DNA of 64,000 nt from Pseudoduganella lutea (GCF_004209755.1 NZ_CP035913.1:2294001-2358000); one strand, 5' to 3'. Positions 45,583 through 54,212 are shown, counted from the stretch's first letter. The notes: a model not told the origin generated them from the sequence alone. A program made the numbers and translations.

Positions 45583-46026
45583 ATGGCCAGACTCAAGCTC
45601 GCATTCCCCGAAGACCAGTTCGACTACTCGACACAGATGTCGGTGCGCGTCACCGACATCAACCACGGCAACCACCTCTCCAACGACTCGATGATCTCGA
45701 TGATTTCCGAGGCGCGGGCGCGGTTCCTGTATGAACACGGCGTGCGCGAAACGGAGAGCGACGGCAGCGGCATCATCGTGACCGACCTGGCCACCACCTA
45801 CCGCGCCGAAGCCCATGCCCGCGACCAGTTGCTGTTCGAAGTGGGCGTGATGGACTTCAACAAGTATGGCGGCGACATCATTTTCCGTATCACCCGCCCG
45901 GTCGACGGCACGCTGATCGCGATGGCGAAGTACGGCTTTGTGTTCTTCAACTACCGGCTGAAGGAAGTGGTGCCGATGCCGGACGATTTCCGGGCCAAGT
46001 TCCCGCGCGTAAACTGGGTGGATTGA
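45583..46026 (+). CDS. Hotdog-fold acyl-CoA thioesterase
   Basis: A 147-residue protein with the 4-hydroxybenzoyl-CoA thioesterase-like hotdog fold. MSVRVTDINHGNHLSNDSMI (in place of the usual Y-x-D-x-D-x-x-G-H-V) is followed by a long helix, ISEARARFLYEHG, and LATTYRAEAHARDQLLFEVG. It should hydrolyse acyl-CoA esters. It starts 64 bases after the dienelactone hydrolase and may be in the same transcript. The last codons begin a 16-bp tandem repeat. Confidence 0.78.
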   Translation: MARLKLAFPEDQFDYSTQMSVRVTDINHGNHLSNDSMISMISEARARFLYEHGVRETESDGSGIIVTDLATTYRAEAHARDQLLFEVGVMDFNKYGGDIIFRITRPVDGTLIAMAKYGFVFFNYRLKEVVPMPDDFRAKFPRVNWVD

Positions 46027-46060
46027 AACGTGGGTGGATTGAAACGTGGGTGGATTGAAC
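46015..46060. repeat. 16-bp tandem repeat starting in the thioesterase stop region
   Basis: TGGGTGGATTGAAACG occurs at 46015-46030 and 46031-46046, and TGGGTGGATTGAAC at 46047-46060. The first copy contains the stop TGA and the last coding residues, so the gene end has been duplicated twice. Confidence 0.85.
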
Positions 46061-46126
46061 AGGATGGACGGGACCGGGCTGACCGCCCGGTCCGGCCGCG
46101 GCTGGCCGGGCGGCCTTGCAGTCTGC

Positions 46127-46203
46127 TGCTTCTTGCCTGCTGCTGATCTGCTTCTTGCCTGCCGCTCATCTGCTGCTTATCTGCTTCTTATCTGCTGCTG
46201 ACC
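46127..46203. repeat. Seven 11-bp tandem repeats at the DUF3016 gene 3' end
   Basis: Seven units of 11 bases, consensus TGCTKCTKATC, run from 46127 to 46203 without interruption. The last two overlap the final codons and stop of the DUF3016 gene. The unit TGCTGCTTATC is nearly the same as the 11-mer at 40672 (TGCAGCTTATT). Confidence 0.85.
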
Positions 46204-46682
46204 TGCGATCCCACGATCGACTTGTGGAACCAGTCGTCGATCATCTGCTTTTCATAACGCAACGCGTCGCTGGAAAAATGCCGGTTGATGCGTTGCTGGT
46301 ACATCATGTTCTTCAGCGACTCCTCGCCGCTGCGCACGACCTGCCCGCCCTGCTCCAGCGTATAGCTGAGCTTCATTGTCGGCCAGTCGGCACCGCCGCG
46401 CATGATGCGGATATCATCCATCGCCCAGCGGCGTGGTTCTTCGCGGCCGGCCAGGTCGATGTCGGTCACGGTCACTTTCAGGTTTTGCCCGGCCGGCAGC
46501 TCTTCCGCCAGCTTGTTGAAGTGCCGGGTCATTTCCTTCAGGACGTGCTCGCGATCCTGCGGCGAGCGCGGCATGTCAAGGAATTCGTCCGGCTTCACGT
46601 AATCGACCGTGACGCCGGCAGTGGCGGCGCCCGCCGCCGCCAGCAGCGCCGCGGCCAGCCAGGTGCCTGCTTGCAATCGCAT
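46188..46682 (-). CDS. DUF3016 family exported protein
   Basis: A 164-residue protein with signal peptide MRLQAGTWLAAALLAAAGAA. VTVDYVKPDEFLDMP, then MKLSYTLEQGGQVVRSGEES and ALRYEKQMIDDWFHKSIV near the end are DUF3016 signatures. The family is periplasmic and of unknown function. The last residues (SQVSSR) lie in an 11-bp repeat array, so the C-terminus may vary between strains. Confidence 0.8.
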   Translation of the reverse strand: MRLQAGTWLAAALLAAAGAATAGVTVDYVKPDEFLDMPRSPQDREHVLKEMTRHFNKLAEELPAGQNLKVTVTDIDLAGREEPRRWAMDDIRIMRGGADWPTMKLSYTLEQGGQVVRSGEESLKNMMYQQRINRHFSSDALRYEKQMIDDWFHKSIVGSQVSSR

Positions 46683-47029
46683 GATGTCTTCCTTTCAAAG
46701 ATAAGCCTTGACTATACGCCGATGGGTGTAACTGGATCGTTTCACCTGTCACGACCTTGTAACAGATCGAAACTACCATGCTGACATCCCTCGCCATGTG
46801 GCGACCGTCTCCTGATGGGGGCCCGCGGGCGGCAAGCCCGCACAACGGAGTCCTGATGCGTCGTGCTCACGGCGCCATCCTTCACCGCACCCGGCTCGCG
46901 CCGCGTGCGGTTTTTTTTATTGTCCCTGTTTTCGCCCCGGACATCGACTACTGCTTTCTGTGCGTCGCCTAACGGCGTTTCCGCCGCGCCGGGCGCACAC
47001 TGGACGCCTGACATCACGTGGAGCGCAGC
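46683..47029. other. Intergenic region with an orphan terminator
   Basis: About 350 bases between divergent genes. It holds a strong plus-strand terminator (46885-46918) with no annotated gene upstream on that strand, and a G+C-rich hairpin-prone stretch near 46818-46845. A small RNA or leader is possible. I see no clear promoter. Confidence 0.4.
46885..46918 (+). terminator. Rho-independent terminator without an obvious gene
   Basis: CCGCAC (46885-46890) pairs with GTGCGG (46905-46910), followed directly by eight Ts. The loop region (CCGGCTCGCGCCGC) can pair further. Confidence 0.75.
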
Positions 47030-47779
47030 ATGCCTGAAGGCCCTTCCCTCGTCATCCTGAAAGAACTGGCGCAGCCGTTCGAAGGCCGCACGATCGCGGC
47101 GGCGCATGGCAACAGCAAGGCGGTGCCGTTCGACGAATTGCCCGGCCAGCCGATCCTGTCGCTGCGCACCTGGGGCAAGCACTTCCTGATCGAACTGCCG
47201 CTATTCACCATTCGCATCCACTTCCTCATGTTCGGCAGTTACCGGATCGACGAGCGCAAGGAAAACAGCCCCGAACGGCTGGGACTGGCATTCGACGAAG
47301 GCGGCGAGCTCAATTTCTATACGTGCGCGGTGCAACTGATCGAGGGTGATCTCGACAAGGTTTACGAGTGGCAGGCCGACGTGATGGCCGACGCATGGAA
47401 GCCGGCTGCCGCGCTGAAGAAATTGCGCGCGATGCCCGACACCCTCGTCTGCGACGCGCTGCTCGACCAAACGATCTTTTCGGGCGTGGGCAACATCATC
47501 AAGAACGAAGTGCTGTTCCGGCTGAAAATCCATCCGGCGTCCACGGTGGGGGCATTGCCGGCCGCGAAATTGCGCGAACTCGTGAAGCAGGCGCGCCAGT
47601 ACAGCTTCGAATTCCTCGAATGGAAAAAGGCCTTCGTGCTGAAGCAGCACTGGCTCGCCCACACCAAGCGGATCTGCCCACGCTGCAATATTGCATTGCA
47701 CAAAGCGCATCTCGGCAAAACAAAGCGACGCACCTTCTGGTGCGAACGGTGCCAGAAGCGGTATGGCCCGGTGTTGTAA
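47030..47779 (+). CDS. Fpg/Nei-family DNA glycosylase (endonuclease VIII-like)
   Basis: A 249-residue base-excision enzyme. The start at 47030 gives MPEGP, where Pro2 is the Schiff-base nucleophile and Glu3 the acid after Met removal. IRIHFLMFGSYRID is the conserved beta-strand region, DQTIFSGVGNIIKNEVLFR the helix-two-turn-helix, and CPRC...CERC with RRTFWCERCQKRYG the C-terminal zinc finger. It should remove oxidised pyrimidines and nick the abasic site. It is monocistronic. Confidence 0.88.
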   Translation: MPEGPSLVILKELAQPFEGRTIAAAHGNSKAVPFDELPGQPILSLRTWGKHFLIELPLFTIRIHFLMFGSYRIDERKENSPERLGLAFDEGGELNFYTCAVQLIEGDLDKVYEWQADVMADAWKPAAALKKLRAMPDTLVCDALLDQTIFSGVGNIIKNEVLFRLKIHPASTVGALPAAKLRELVKQARQYSFEFLEWKKAFVLKQHWLAHTKRICPRCNIALHKAHLGKTKRRTFWCERCQKRYGPVL

Positions 47780-47890
47780 AGCCGTAGCGCAAATTCTATT
47801 TCCTGTTGTTAATAAGGAAGGCGACGCATACAATCGGCATGCCTGCGCCCCAGTCTTGCGCGGAACTTTTCTTTATCGCGAATAGTGCCA

Positions 47891-49390
47891 ATGTCCTTTC
47901 TGTCTACAGCAACGCCGAAGCTGCCGCCCTGGAAAATCCTGCTGGTCGACGACGAGCCAGACATCCACGACATCACGAAGCTGACCCTTGCGCGCTTTCG
48001 CCTCGATGGCCGCGCCCTGGTCTTCCTGCATGCCTACAGCGGCCAGGAAGCCAAGCAAGTGCTGTCGCGTGAAAGCGATATCGCCCTGGTGTTCCTGGAT
48101 GTGGTGATGGAGCGCGAGGACAGCGGCCTGGAAGTGGCGCGCTGGATGCGGCAGGAGCTGGACAACCAGTTCACCCGCATCGTGCTGCGCACCGGCCAGC
48201 CGGGCCAGGCGCCGGAAGAACGCGTGATCGTCGATTACGACATCAACGACTACAAGGAAAAAACGGAACTGGACCGCACCAAGCTGTTCACGACCACCTT
48301 CGCTGCGCTGCGCGCCTACCGCGACATCATGAAAGTGGAAGAAGCGCGCCAGCAGCAGGTGCACTACCGCGAAGGCCTGGAACGGGTCATTGCGGCATCG
48401 ACCCACATCTTCAAGCAGCGCAACCTGAAGGACTTTGCCAGCGGCCTGCTGCAACAGGTGGTGGCACTGTTGCGCCTGGAGCACAGCATGCTGCTGCGCC
48501 TGCGCGGCGCCACCGCGATCGCCGGCGAAGGCGATTTCGAGGTCCTGGCGCAGATCGGCGAGGAAACGCTGCTGACCCCGGACCTGATCGCCCAGCTGCA
48601 GGCCGCCGAGCGCAACCGCATTTCAAGGCTCGAAGGCGACACCTATGTCGGCTACTTCCCGAACCACAGCGGCAAGGCGTCGCTGCTGGTGCTGAAAGGC
48701 GTCGACGAGATTTCCGAGATCGACACGAAGCTGCTGGAAATCTTTTGCAGCGACGTGGCGATCGCCTTCGACAATATCCTGCTGAGCCAGGAAATCACCG
48801 ATACCCAGGCTGAATTGATCATGCGGCTCGGCGACGTCGTGGAATCCCGTTCGCACGAAGCGGGCAACCACGTGCGCCGCATGGCCGAAGTGTGCCACCT
48901 GCTGGCCACGGCGGCCGGCATGCCGGAAGAAGAAACGGCGGTGCTCAAGCACGCCGCGCCGATGCACGACATCGGCAAGATCGCCACGCCCGACGCCGTG
49001 CTGCTGAAACCCGGCAAGCTCGATGCGGACGAGTGGGAAATCATGAAACAGCACCCGGCCGTGGGCGCATCGATCCTCGACGGCTCGCAGCGCCCGATCC
49101 TGAAAGCCGCCGCCGTCATCGCCCACCAGCACCACGAAAAATACGACGGCACCGGCTACCCGCAAGGGCTGAAAGGGGAAGACATCCACCTGTACGCCCG
49201 CATCGTCGCCGTGGCCGACGTGTTCGACGCGCTGATGCACAAGCGCGTCTACAAGGATGCATGGCCGGTCGACCGCGTGATCGACCACCTGCGCGAAGTG
49301 GCCGGCAAGCACCTCGATCCGCGCTTTGTCGAGCTGCTGGTCGAGAACGTGGACGAAGCGCTGGCGATCACGGCCAGGCTGCCGGACTGA
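47891..49390 (+). CDS. Response regulator with DUF3369 and HD-GYP c-di-GMP phosphodiesterase domains
   Basis: A 499-residue protein (start 47891; an in-frame GTG at 47885 is possible). The receiver domain (about 10-150) has KILLVDDEPDIHD and an Asp in LVFLDVVMERED. DUF3369 spans about 165-310. The HD-GYP domain (about 320-499) keeps HDIGK (near 358) and HHEKYDGTGYPQGL, so the phosphodiesterase should be active. It converges with a GAF-histidine kinase across a repeat array. Such DUF3369 regulators are commonly paired with this kinase type. Confidence 0.88.
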   Translation: MSFLSTATPKLPPWKILLVDDEPDIHDITKLTLARFRLDGRALVFLHAYSGQEAKQVLSRESDIALVFLDVVMEREDSGLEVARWMRQELDNQFTRIVLRTGQPGQAPEERVIVDYDINDYKEKTELDRTKLFTTTFAALRAYRDIMKVEEARQQQVHYREGLERVIAASTHIFKQRNLKDFASGLLQQVVALLRLEHSMLLRLRGATAIAGEGDFEVLAQIGEETLLTPDLIAQLQAAERNRISRLEGDTYVGYFPNHSGKASLLVLKGVDEISEIDTKLLEIFCSDVAIAFDNILLSQEITDTQAELIMRLGDVVESRSHEAGNHVRRMAEVCHLLATAAGMPEEETAVLKHAAPMHDIGKIATPDAVLLKPGKLDADEWEIMKQHPAVGASILDGSQRPILKAAAVIAHQHHEKYDGTGYPQGLKGEDIHLYARIVAVADVFDALMHKRVYKDAWPVDRVIDHLREVAGKHLDPRFVELLVENVDEALAITARLPD

Positions 49391-49401
49391 CGACGGCCCA
49401 G

Positions 49402-49589
49402 CCCGTGTCCACCGTGGGGTCAACCCCAAAAGTGGACACGGGCTCGGCCGCATCCCTCCCCTTCCATACGGTTGAGTCCGTGTCCACCTTGGGTCAACCC
49501 TGAAAGTGGACACGAGCTCAGCCGCATCCAGCCTTGGTACGGTTCAGCCCGTGTCCGCAAATGGGGTTGACCCCAAGGTGGACACGAGC
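49402..49589. repeat. Array of three palindromic repeat units (GTGTCCAC arms)
   Basis: Units lie at 49402-49442, 49476-49517 and 49548-49589, spaced 72-74 bases apart. Each has outer arms like CCCGTGTCCAC/GTGGACACGGG and an inner palindrome like GGGGTCAACCCC. The linkers are related to each other (GGCCGCATCC..TACGGTT). The array fills the gap between two convergent signalling genes. Confidence 0.85.
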
Positions 49590-49611
49590 TCATGCGTAGT
49601 TGTTGCAGGAA

Positions 49612-51021
49612 TCAACGCTTGCGCTGGTCGCGCGGGAACCGCAACTTGTAGTGCAGCCCCATGCCTGGCGCGCTGCTGACCTTGATGGTGCCGCCCAGCG
49701 GGCCGGTGGCGAGGTTGTACAGGATGTGCGCGCCCAGCCCGGAGCCGCCGCTGCCGCGCTTGGTGGTGAAGAACGGGTCGAACAGCTGGGCCAGCAGGCC
49801 TTGGTCCATGCCGATGCCGTCGTCGCTGTAGTCGAACGCGACGTGGTCGCCATCGGCCCGGCCGGTAATGCGGATCGTGCCCGGCTGGTCTTCGCCGAAG
49901 CCGTGCACGAGCGAATTCTCGATCATGTTGGTAACGATCTGCGATACGGCGCCGGGGAAGCTGTCCAGGTGGATGTCCGCCGGGCAGTCCACTTCCACCT
50001 TCACGGGCTTGCCCTTCAGCTTGGGCTGCAGCGACAGCAGCACTTCGGCCACGTATTTCGCCAGGTTGAAGTGGCGGATATTTTCCGACGACTGGTCCAC
50101 CGCCACCTGCTTGAAGCTGCGCACCAGCGCCGCGGCGCGCTGGGTGTTGGACGTCATGATCCGCAGCGACTGGTCGACCGTGTCGAAGAACGTGTTCAAG
50201 CCTTCCTCGTCCAGCCGGCCTTCGGCCAGGTCTTCCCGCGTCAGTTTCAGCTCCTGCACCAGGTGCGACGTGGCCGTCACGCAGATGCCCAGCGGCGTGT
50301 TGATTTCATGCGCGACGCCGGCCACCAGCCGGCCGAGCGACGCCAGCTTTTCCTGCCGCACCAGTTCCGATTGCGCCTCCCGCAACTGCGTCAGCGCATC
50401 GTTCAGCGCCGCGTTCTGCCGTTCCAGCGACGCCTTGGCCTGGTCCAGCCGCAGCGTGCGCTCCTGCACGGCACGTTCCAGCCGGTCCATGCTTTGCAGC
50501 CCCTGCAGCGCGGACGACACCTGGTTTGCGACCAGCGCGAACAGCGCCTGGTCTTCCTCGCTGTAGGTATGCCTGCTGTCATAGCTCTGGATCACGATCG
50601 CGCCCAGCGGCTGGTGATTCTGGTCCATCAGCGGGCAGCCGATCCAGTGCTCGGCGACGGTGCCTTCGCCAAAGGCGGCCACCCGCCGGCGCGAGAGATG
50701 CTCGGCCGCCGTCATCACGAGGGGGCGGCGGTTCAGGATCACCCACGCGGTGGGCGATTCGTCCGGCGACGCCAGGTGCGTTACTTCATCGGGATCGGGT
50801 GACGCATCGGCTTCGTCGACGTAATACACGAAGCGCACCGCGTTCGGTTCGCCATCGCGGTCGTTCAGCGCCACATAGAAATTGGCCGCATACATGATGC
50901 GGCCCAGCGCACCGTGCACGGCGCGCAGGAACTGGACGATATCGGTGCAGCGGGTGGACAGCTGGCCGATTTCCAGCAGCACGGCCTGGACGGCTTCAAG
51001 GCGGCGAAGGCGGTCTTCCAT
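49612..51021 (-). CDS. GAF-domain sensor histidine kinase
   Basis: A 469-residue soluble kinase starting at 51021 (MEDRLRRLEAVQAVLLEIGQ). A GAF domain spans about 20-175. A coiled coil (about 180-225, rich in Leu and Glu) leads to the histidine box GRLVAGVAHEINTPLG with His238. The ATPase domain has NMIENSLVHGF, DYSDDGIGMD and GSGGSGLGAHILYNLA. No membrane segment is seen, so it senses a cytoplasmic signal. The convergent HD-GYP regulator is its likely partner. Confidence 0.87.
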   Translation of the reverse strand: MEDRLRRLEAVQAVLLEIGQLSTRCTDIVQFLRAVHGALGRIMYAANFYVALNDRDGEPNAVRFVYYVDEADASPDPDEVTHLASPDESPTAWVILNRRPLVMTAAEHLSRRRVAAFGEGTVAEHWIGCPLMDQNHQPLGAIVIQSYDSRHTYSEEDQALFALVANQVSSALQGLQSMDRLERAVQERTLRLDQAKASLERQNAALNDALTQLREAQSELVRQEKLASLGRLVAGVAHEINTPLGICVTATSHLVQELKLTREDLAEGRLDEEGLNTFFDTVDQSLRIMTSNTQRAAALVRSFKQVAVDQSSENIRHFNLAKYVAEVLLSLQPKLKGKPVKVEVDCPADIHLDSFPGAVSQIVTNMIENSLVHGFGEDQPGTIRITGRADGDHVAFDYSDDGIGMDQGLLAQLFDPFFTTKRGSGGSGLGAHILYNLATGPLGGTIKVSSAPGMGLHYKLRFPRDQRKR

Positions 51022-51107
51022 CAAATTTCCCGAGGTAAATAAATGCAATCAGGAAATATAACAGGCGCTCCCGCCGCAGGCCAGTGCCGGCGCCAAAATG
51101 CAACAGA

Positions 51108-51665
51108 TCAGGCGCCGGACGGTTTCCGGTACCCGCCCTCGATCCAGTCGGTGGCGCTGGTGACGGACAGCCGGAAATCCGGCCGCGTGCGCACCGAGGC
51201 CAGTTCCTCGCCGTATTCGTCGACGGCGGTCAGCGTGGCGAATGGATCATCCTCATCCGGCGTGATGACCAGCTTCACGGTGATTGCCGCACCTTCCTCC
51301 GTGGTGACGCGCACGGCTTTGTGCAGCCGGGCATGCAGCTGCTGCTCGTGACGGCGGATCACCTCGTTGGCAGTCTTGACCAGCGTGTGAAAGGCGGAAA
51401 TATCGAGCGGCTTGGGATTTTTCTTGTCCCGACCCATCGTCCACGGGCCCACCAGCGCCGGTTCCGGTTCGCCATCCTTGATCATCGCAACGGCCCAGCC
51501 TTCATCGTCATCGTTCTTGATGACGCGGGCGGTCCAGCCCTGGCCCTGCCAGACACGGGCTTCCTGGATCAGCGCATCCTCGGGTTCCTCGTGCTCGTCG
51601 TGCTGCCCGGGTTGTTCCTCGTGTTCCTGTTGTTCCATCAACTTTTCCTCGATCAGATCTTCCAT
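51108..51665 (-). CDS. Hypothetical acidic protein
   Basis: A 185-residue protein starting at 51665 (MEDLIEEKLMEQQEHEEQPG). The first 35 residues are Glu/Gln/His-rich and probably disordered. The rest alternates predicted strands and one helix (LDISAFHTLVKTANEVIRRH). I recognise no family. It is cytoplasmic, has no clear operon partner and is divergent from the porin. Confidence 0.6.
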   Translation of the reverse strand: MEDLIEEKLMEQQEHEEQPGQHDEHEEPEDALIQEARVWQGQGWTARVIKNDDDEGWAVAMIKDGEPEPALVGPWTMGRDKKNPKPLDISAFHTLVKTANEVIRRHEQQLHARLHKAVRVTTEEGAAITVKLVITPDEDDPFATLTAVDEYGEELASVRTRPDFRLSVTSATDWIEGGYRKPSGA

Positions 51666-51793
51666 GGGTCCTCTCAGGCAAATTACTGTATGAATACCCA
51701 GTACTATAGCAGTTCCGGAGAGGAAAATGGGAGCCCTTGGGCCGCCACATATGGGGGATGGCGGTCCCGTTGCGTCGCCGGACAATGGCGGGC

Positions 51794-52873
51794 ATGAAGA
51801 CATCCACCCTGATACGCCTTTTTACCCTGTCCGCCTGTGCCGCGGCCACACCTTTCGTCCATGCCCAGGTGCAGGTCTACGGCCGCCTCAACGTGTCGCT
51901 GGAATCGGCGCGCGCGCCTGGCACCCGGATTGAACGCATGGCCAACAACCGCTCGGTGCTGGGTTTCAAGGGGAGCGAAGACCTGGGCGGCGGTTTGAAG
52001 GCGCTGTTCCAGATCGAAGGCACGCTGGCGCCCGATACCGGTGCCGGCGAGATTGCCCGGCGCGACACGCGCGTGGGCCTCGAAGGCGCGTTCGGCACCG
52101 TGTTCGCAGGCCACTGGACCACGGCCTACAACGGCGCCACATCCAGCCTCGATCCGTTCTATCCGACCACGGCGGGCTACATGAGCATCCTGGCCAACGG
52201 CGCGGCATCGTCGACGGACAACGTGGCCGACGTGGCATCGTTCGACCGCCGCCAGGCCAACAGCGTGCACTGGTGGTCGCCCCGCTGGCGCGGCTGGACG
52301 CTGCGCGCCTCGCACGGCCTGGCCGAAGAACGCCCGGCAAACGGCACAAAGCCTTCGCTGCTGTCGCTGGCGCTGATCCATGACGCGGGCCCGCTGTACG
52401 TGGCGCTGGCGCATGAGCGGCACCACGAATACCACGGCCCGGGCACCGTCGATACGGGCAGCAAGGCGGCCGTCGGCTACCTGTTCGGCACCACGCGGCT
52501 GGCACTCATAGCCGAGCGGCTAGTCTACGAACTGCCGGCCAGCCGGCTGTCGCGCAATGCGCTGTACCTGTCGCTGAGCCACCAGGCCGGGCGGCATGGC
52601 CTGCGCGCCAGCGTGGGCAAGGCCGGCGACGGCCATGGCGGCGGCACCGTCGGCTTCGTGCGCGGCGGCGCGGACACGGGCGCCGTGCACGCCACGGCCG
52701 GCTACGAATACACGTTCTCGCCGCGCACCACCGTCTACGCTTACCACACGCGGCTGCGCAACGACGGCAATGCCGCATATGACTTCGCGATCAACGGCGT
52801 GAAGGGGCTGACGGAATCGCTGACGGGGGCGCATGTTTCGGCCACGTCGTTCGGCATGCGGCACAGTTTTTAA
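51794..52873 (+). CDS. General porin (Gram-negative porin family)
   Basis: A 359-residue outer-membrane protein. The start at 51794 (MKTSTLIRLFTLSACAAATP) gives a signal peptide ending at VHA-Q. The first strand VQVYGRLNVSLE, SVLGFKGSEDLGGGLKALFQ, RDTRVGLEGAFGTVFAGHW and the terminal strand ATSFGMRHSF (C-terminal Phe) are typical of betaproteobacterial trimeric porins. It forms a 16-strand pore for small solutes. A palindromic repeat follows. Confidence 0.9.
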   Translation: MKTSTLIRLFTLSACAAATPFVHAQVQVYGRLNVSLESARAPGTRIERMANNRSVLGFKGSEDLGGGLKALFQIEGTLAPDTGAGEIARRDTRVGLEGAFGTVFAGHWTTAYNGATSSLDPFYPTTAGYMSILANGAASSTDNVADVASFDRRQANSVHWWSPRWRGWTLRASHGLAEERPANGTKPSLLSLALIHDAGPLYVALAHERHHEYHGPGTVDTGSKAAVGYLFGTTRLALIAERLVYELPASRLSRNALYLSLSHQAGRHGLRASVGKAGDGHGGGTVGFVRGGADTGAVHATAGYEYTFSPRTTVYAYHTRLRNDGNAAYDFAINGVKGLTESLTGAHVSATSFGMRHSF

Positions 52874-52889
52874 CCTGGCTGGCCGCAGC

Positions 52890-52965
52890 AAACCGGTGAC
52901 AAACCGGTCACAGACACCAGTTTCCGGGAAATGTTTCAGCAAAACCGGTGTCTGTCACCGGTTCT
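52890..52965. repeat. Palindromic intergenic repeat element (GGTGTCTGTCACC arms)
   Basis: ACCGGTCACAGACACCAGT (52903-52921) is the inverse of ACCGGTGTCTGTCACCGGT (52944-52962) with two mismatches. The core word GGTGTCTG(T/A)CACC also occurs in the element at 60603-60643. It lies just downstream of the porin stop. Confidence 0.7.
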
Positions 52966-53071
52966 TTTCACTTTACCCCGCAATTCCTACCGTTCGTCGC
53001 TTTCAACCAGCATCTCCAGGCATGGCCGCGTAAAGTCCCTTCATCGCCACTGCCCTCCCCTGGAGCACACC

Positions 53072-53458
53072 ATGAAGAAGCTTCTCACCGTCACCATCGT
53101 CGTACTGCTGTTCATCGCAGCCTGCAATGCCTTCGATTCCCCGTGGGGCCACGACTTTTACGTGGATGTCGACGGCGAGGAATTCGGCGGGCCGTTCGGC
53201 TGGGTGCTGGGCGTGCTGCTGGCGGGTGGCGGACTGCTTGTCGGCGCCGTGGTCGTGGTCTGCGTGGCCATCCTGGTGGGGCTGCTGTTTGCCGGGTTGG
53301 GCATGCTGGTCGTGTTCGGCCTGGCCGCGGTGGGGGTGGCGCTGGCCGCCGCGCTGTCGCCACTGCTGCTGCCGCTGGCGATCGTCATCGGCCTGGTGTG
53401 GTACTTCAACCGCCGCGGCAGGCAGCGCGCGGCGGCCATGAAGGAAGCGGCGGTCTGA
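53072..53458 (+). CDS. Small membrane protein of unknown function
   Basis: A 128-residue protein (start 53072, MKKLLTVTIVVLLFIAACNA). An N-terminal hydrophobic segment, possibly a lipoprotein-like signal with Cys19, precedes a short polar stretch (GHDFYVDVDGEEFGGPF). Two or three Gly/Val-rich membrane helices follow, and the end is positively charged (NRRGRQRAAAMKEAAV). No family is recognised. Confidence 0.6.
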   Translation: MKKLLTVTIVVLLFIAACNAFDSPWGHDFYVDVDGEEFGGPFGWVLGVLLAGGGLLVGAVVVVCVAILVGLLFAGLGMLVVFGLAAVGVALAAALSPLLLPLAIVIGLVWYFNRRGRQRAAAMKEAAV

Positions 53459-53476
53459 GCCGCAGTGCATCATAAA

Positions 53477-53500
53477 CAAGGGCCGCGATCGCGGCCCTTG
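53477..53500. terminator. Bidirectional terminator between convergent genes
   Basis: CAAGGGCCGCGATCGCGGCCCTTG is a perfect 24-base palindrome. It lies between the small membrane protein gene (stop 53458) and queC (stop 53505). T-tracts are weak on both sides. Confidence 0.65.
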
Positions 53501-53504
53501 TCAT

Positions 53505-54212
53505 TTACGCCGCCTTGCCGGCAACGTAGTTGTGGTATCCCCGCGCCCGCAGCGCGCAGGCCGGGCACTCGCCGCAGCCGTAGCCCCAGTCGTGCAGCGC
53601 GCCACGCTCGCCCTTGTAGCACGTGTGCGTGTCGGCGCGGATCAGGTCCACCAGCGGCTGGCCGCCCAGGTCCTCGGCCAGTTCCCATGTTTGTGCCTTG
53701 TCCAGCCACATCAGGGGCGTTTCCAGCTTGTTGCGGGTATCCATGCCCAGGTTCAGCGCCACCTGCAAGGCCTTCATCGTGTCGTCGCGGCAGTCCGGAT
53801 AGCCGGAGAAATCCGTCTCGCACATGCCGCCCACCAGCACGTTCATGCCGCGGCGATACGCCAGCGTGGCTGCCACCATCATGAACATCAGGTTGCGGCC
53901 GGGGACGAAGGTATTCGGCAAGCCGTTGGCCTGCATCGTGATCTCGATCTCCTCCGTCATGGCCGTGTGCGACAGTTGCGAAATCAGCCCGAGGTCGATC
54001 ATGTGATCCTCGCCCAGCTTCGCATCCCAGTCCGGCCGCAGCGTGCGCAGTTTTGCCAGCAATTGCGGGCGCATCGTCAGTTCGATCGCGTGGCGCTGGC
54101 CATAGTCGAAGCCGATCGTTTCGACCCGTTCGTAGCGGTCCAGGGCCCAGGCCAGGCAGGTGGTGGAATCCTGTCCGCCGGAGAACAACACCAGGGCGGC
54201 ATCGCTTGTCAT
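53505..54212 (-). CDS. queC: 7-cyano-7-deazaguanine synthase QueC
   Basis: A 235-residue enzyme (start 54212; an adjacent ATG at 54215 is also possible). The PP-loop ATP site is [29 protein letters not shown] and [17 protein letters not shown] are QueC signatures. The C-terminal zinc site is CYKG...CGECPAC. It converts 7-carboxy-7-deazaguanine to preQ0 for queuosine. No other que gene is in the window. It is divergent from tamA. Confidence 0.95.
   Translation of the reverse strand: MTSDAALVLFSGGQDSTTCLAWALDRYERVETIGFDYGQRHAIELTMRPQLLAKLRTLRPDWDAKLGEDHMIDLGLISQLSHTAMTEEIEITMQANGLPNTFVPGRNLMFMMVAATLAYRRGMNVLVGGMCETDFSGYPDCRDDTMKALQVALNLGMDTRNKLETPLMWLDKAQTWELAEDLGGQPLVDLIRADTHTCYKGERGALHDWGYGCGECPACALRARGYHNYVAGKAA

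Noticed and set aside
46778..46972. 64-codon frame across the orphan terminator
   Set aside because: It reads through the hairpin and T-run and has no ribosome site; an RNA explanation is simpler.
49402..49589. Possible CRISPR array
   Set aside because: Only three units, each strongly palindromic, with linkers that resemble each other and no cas genes.
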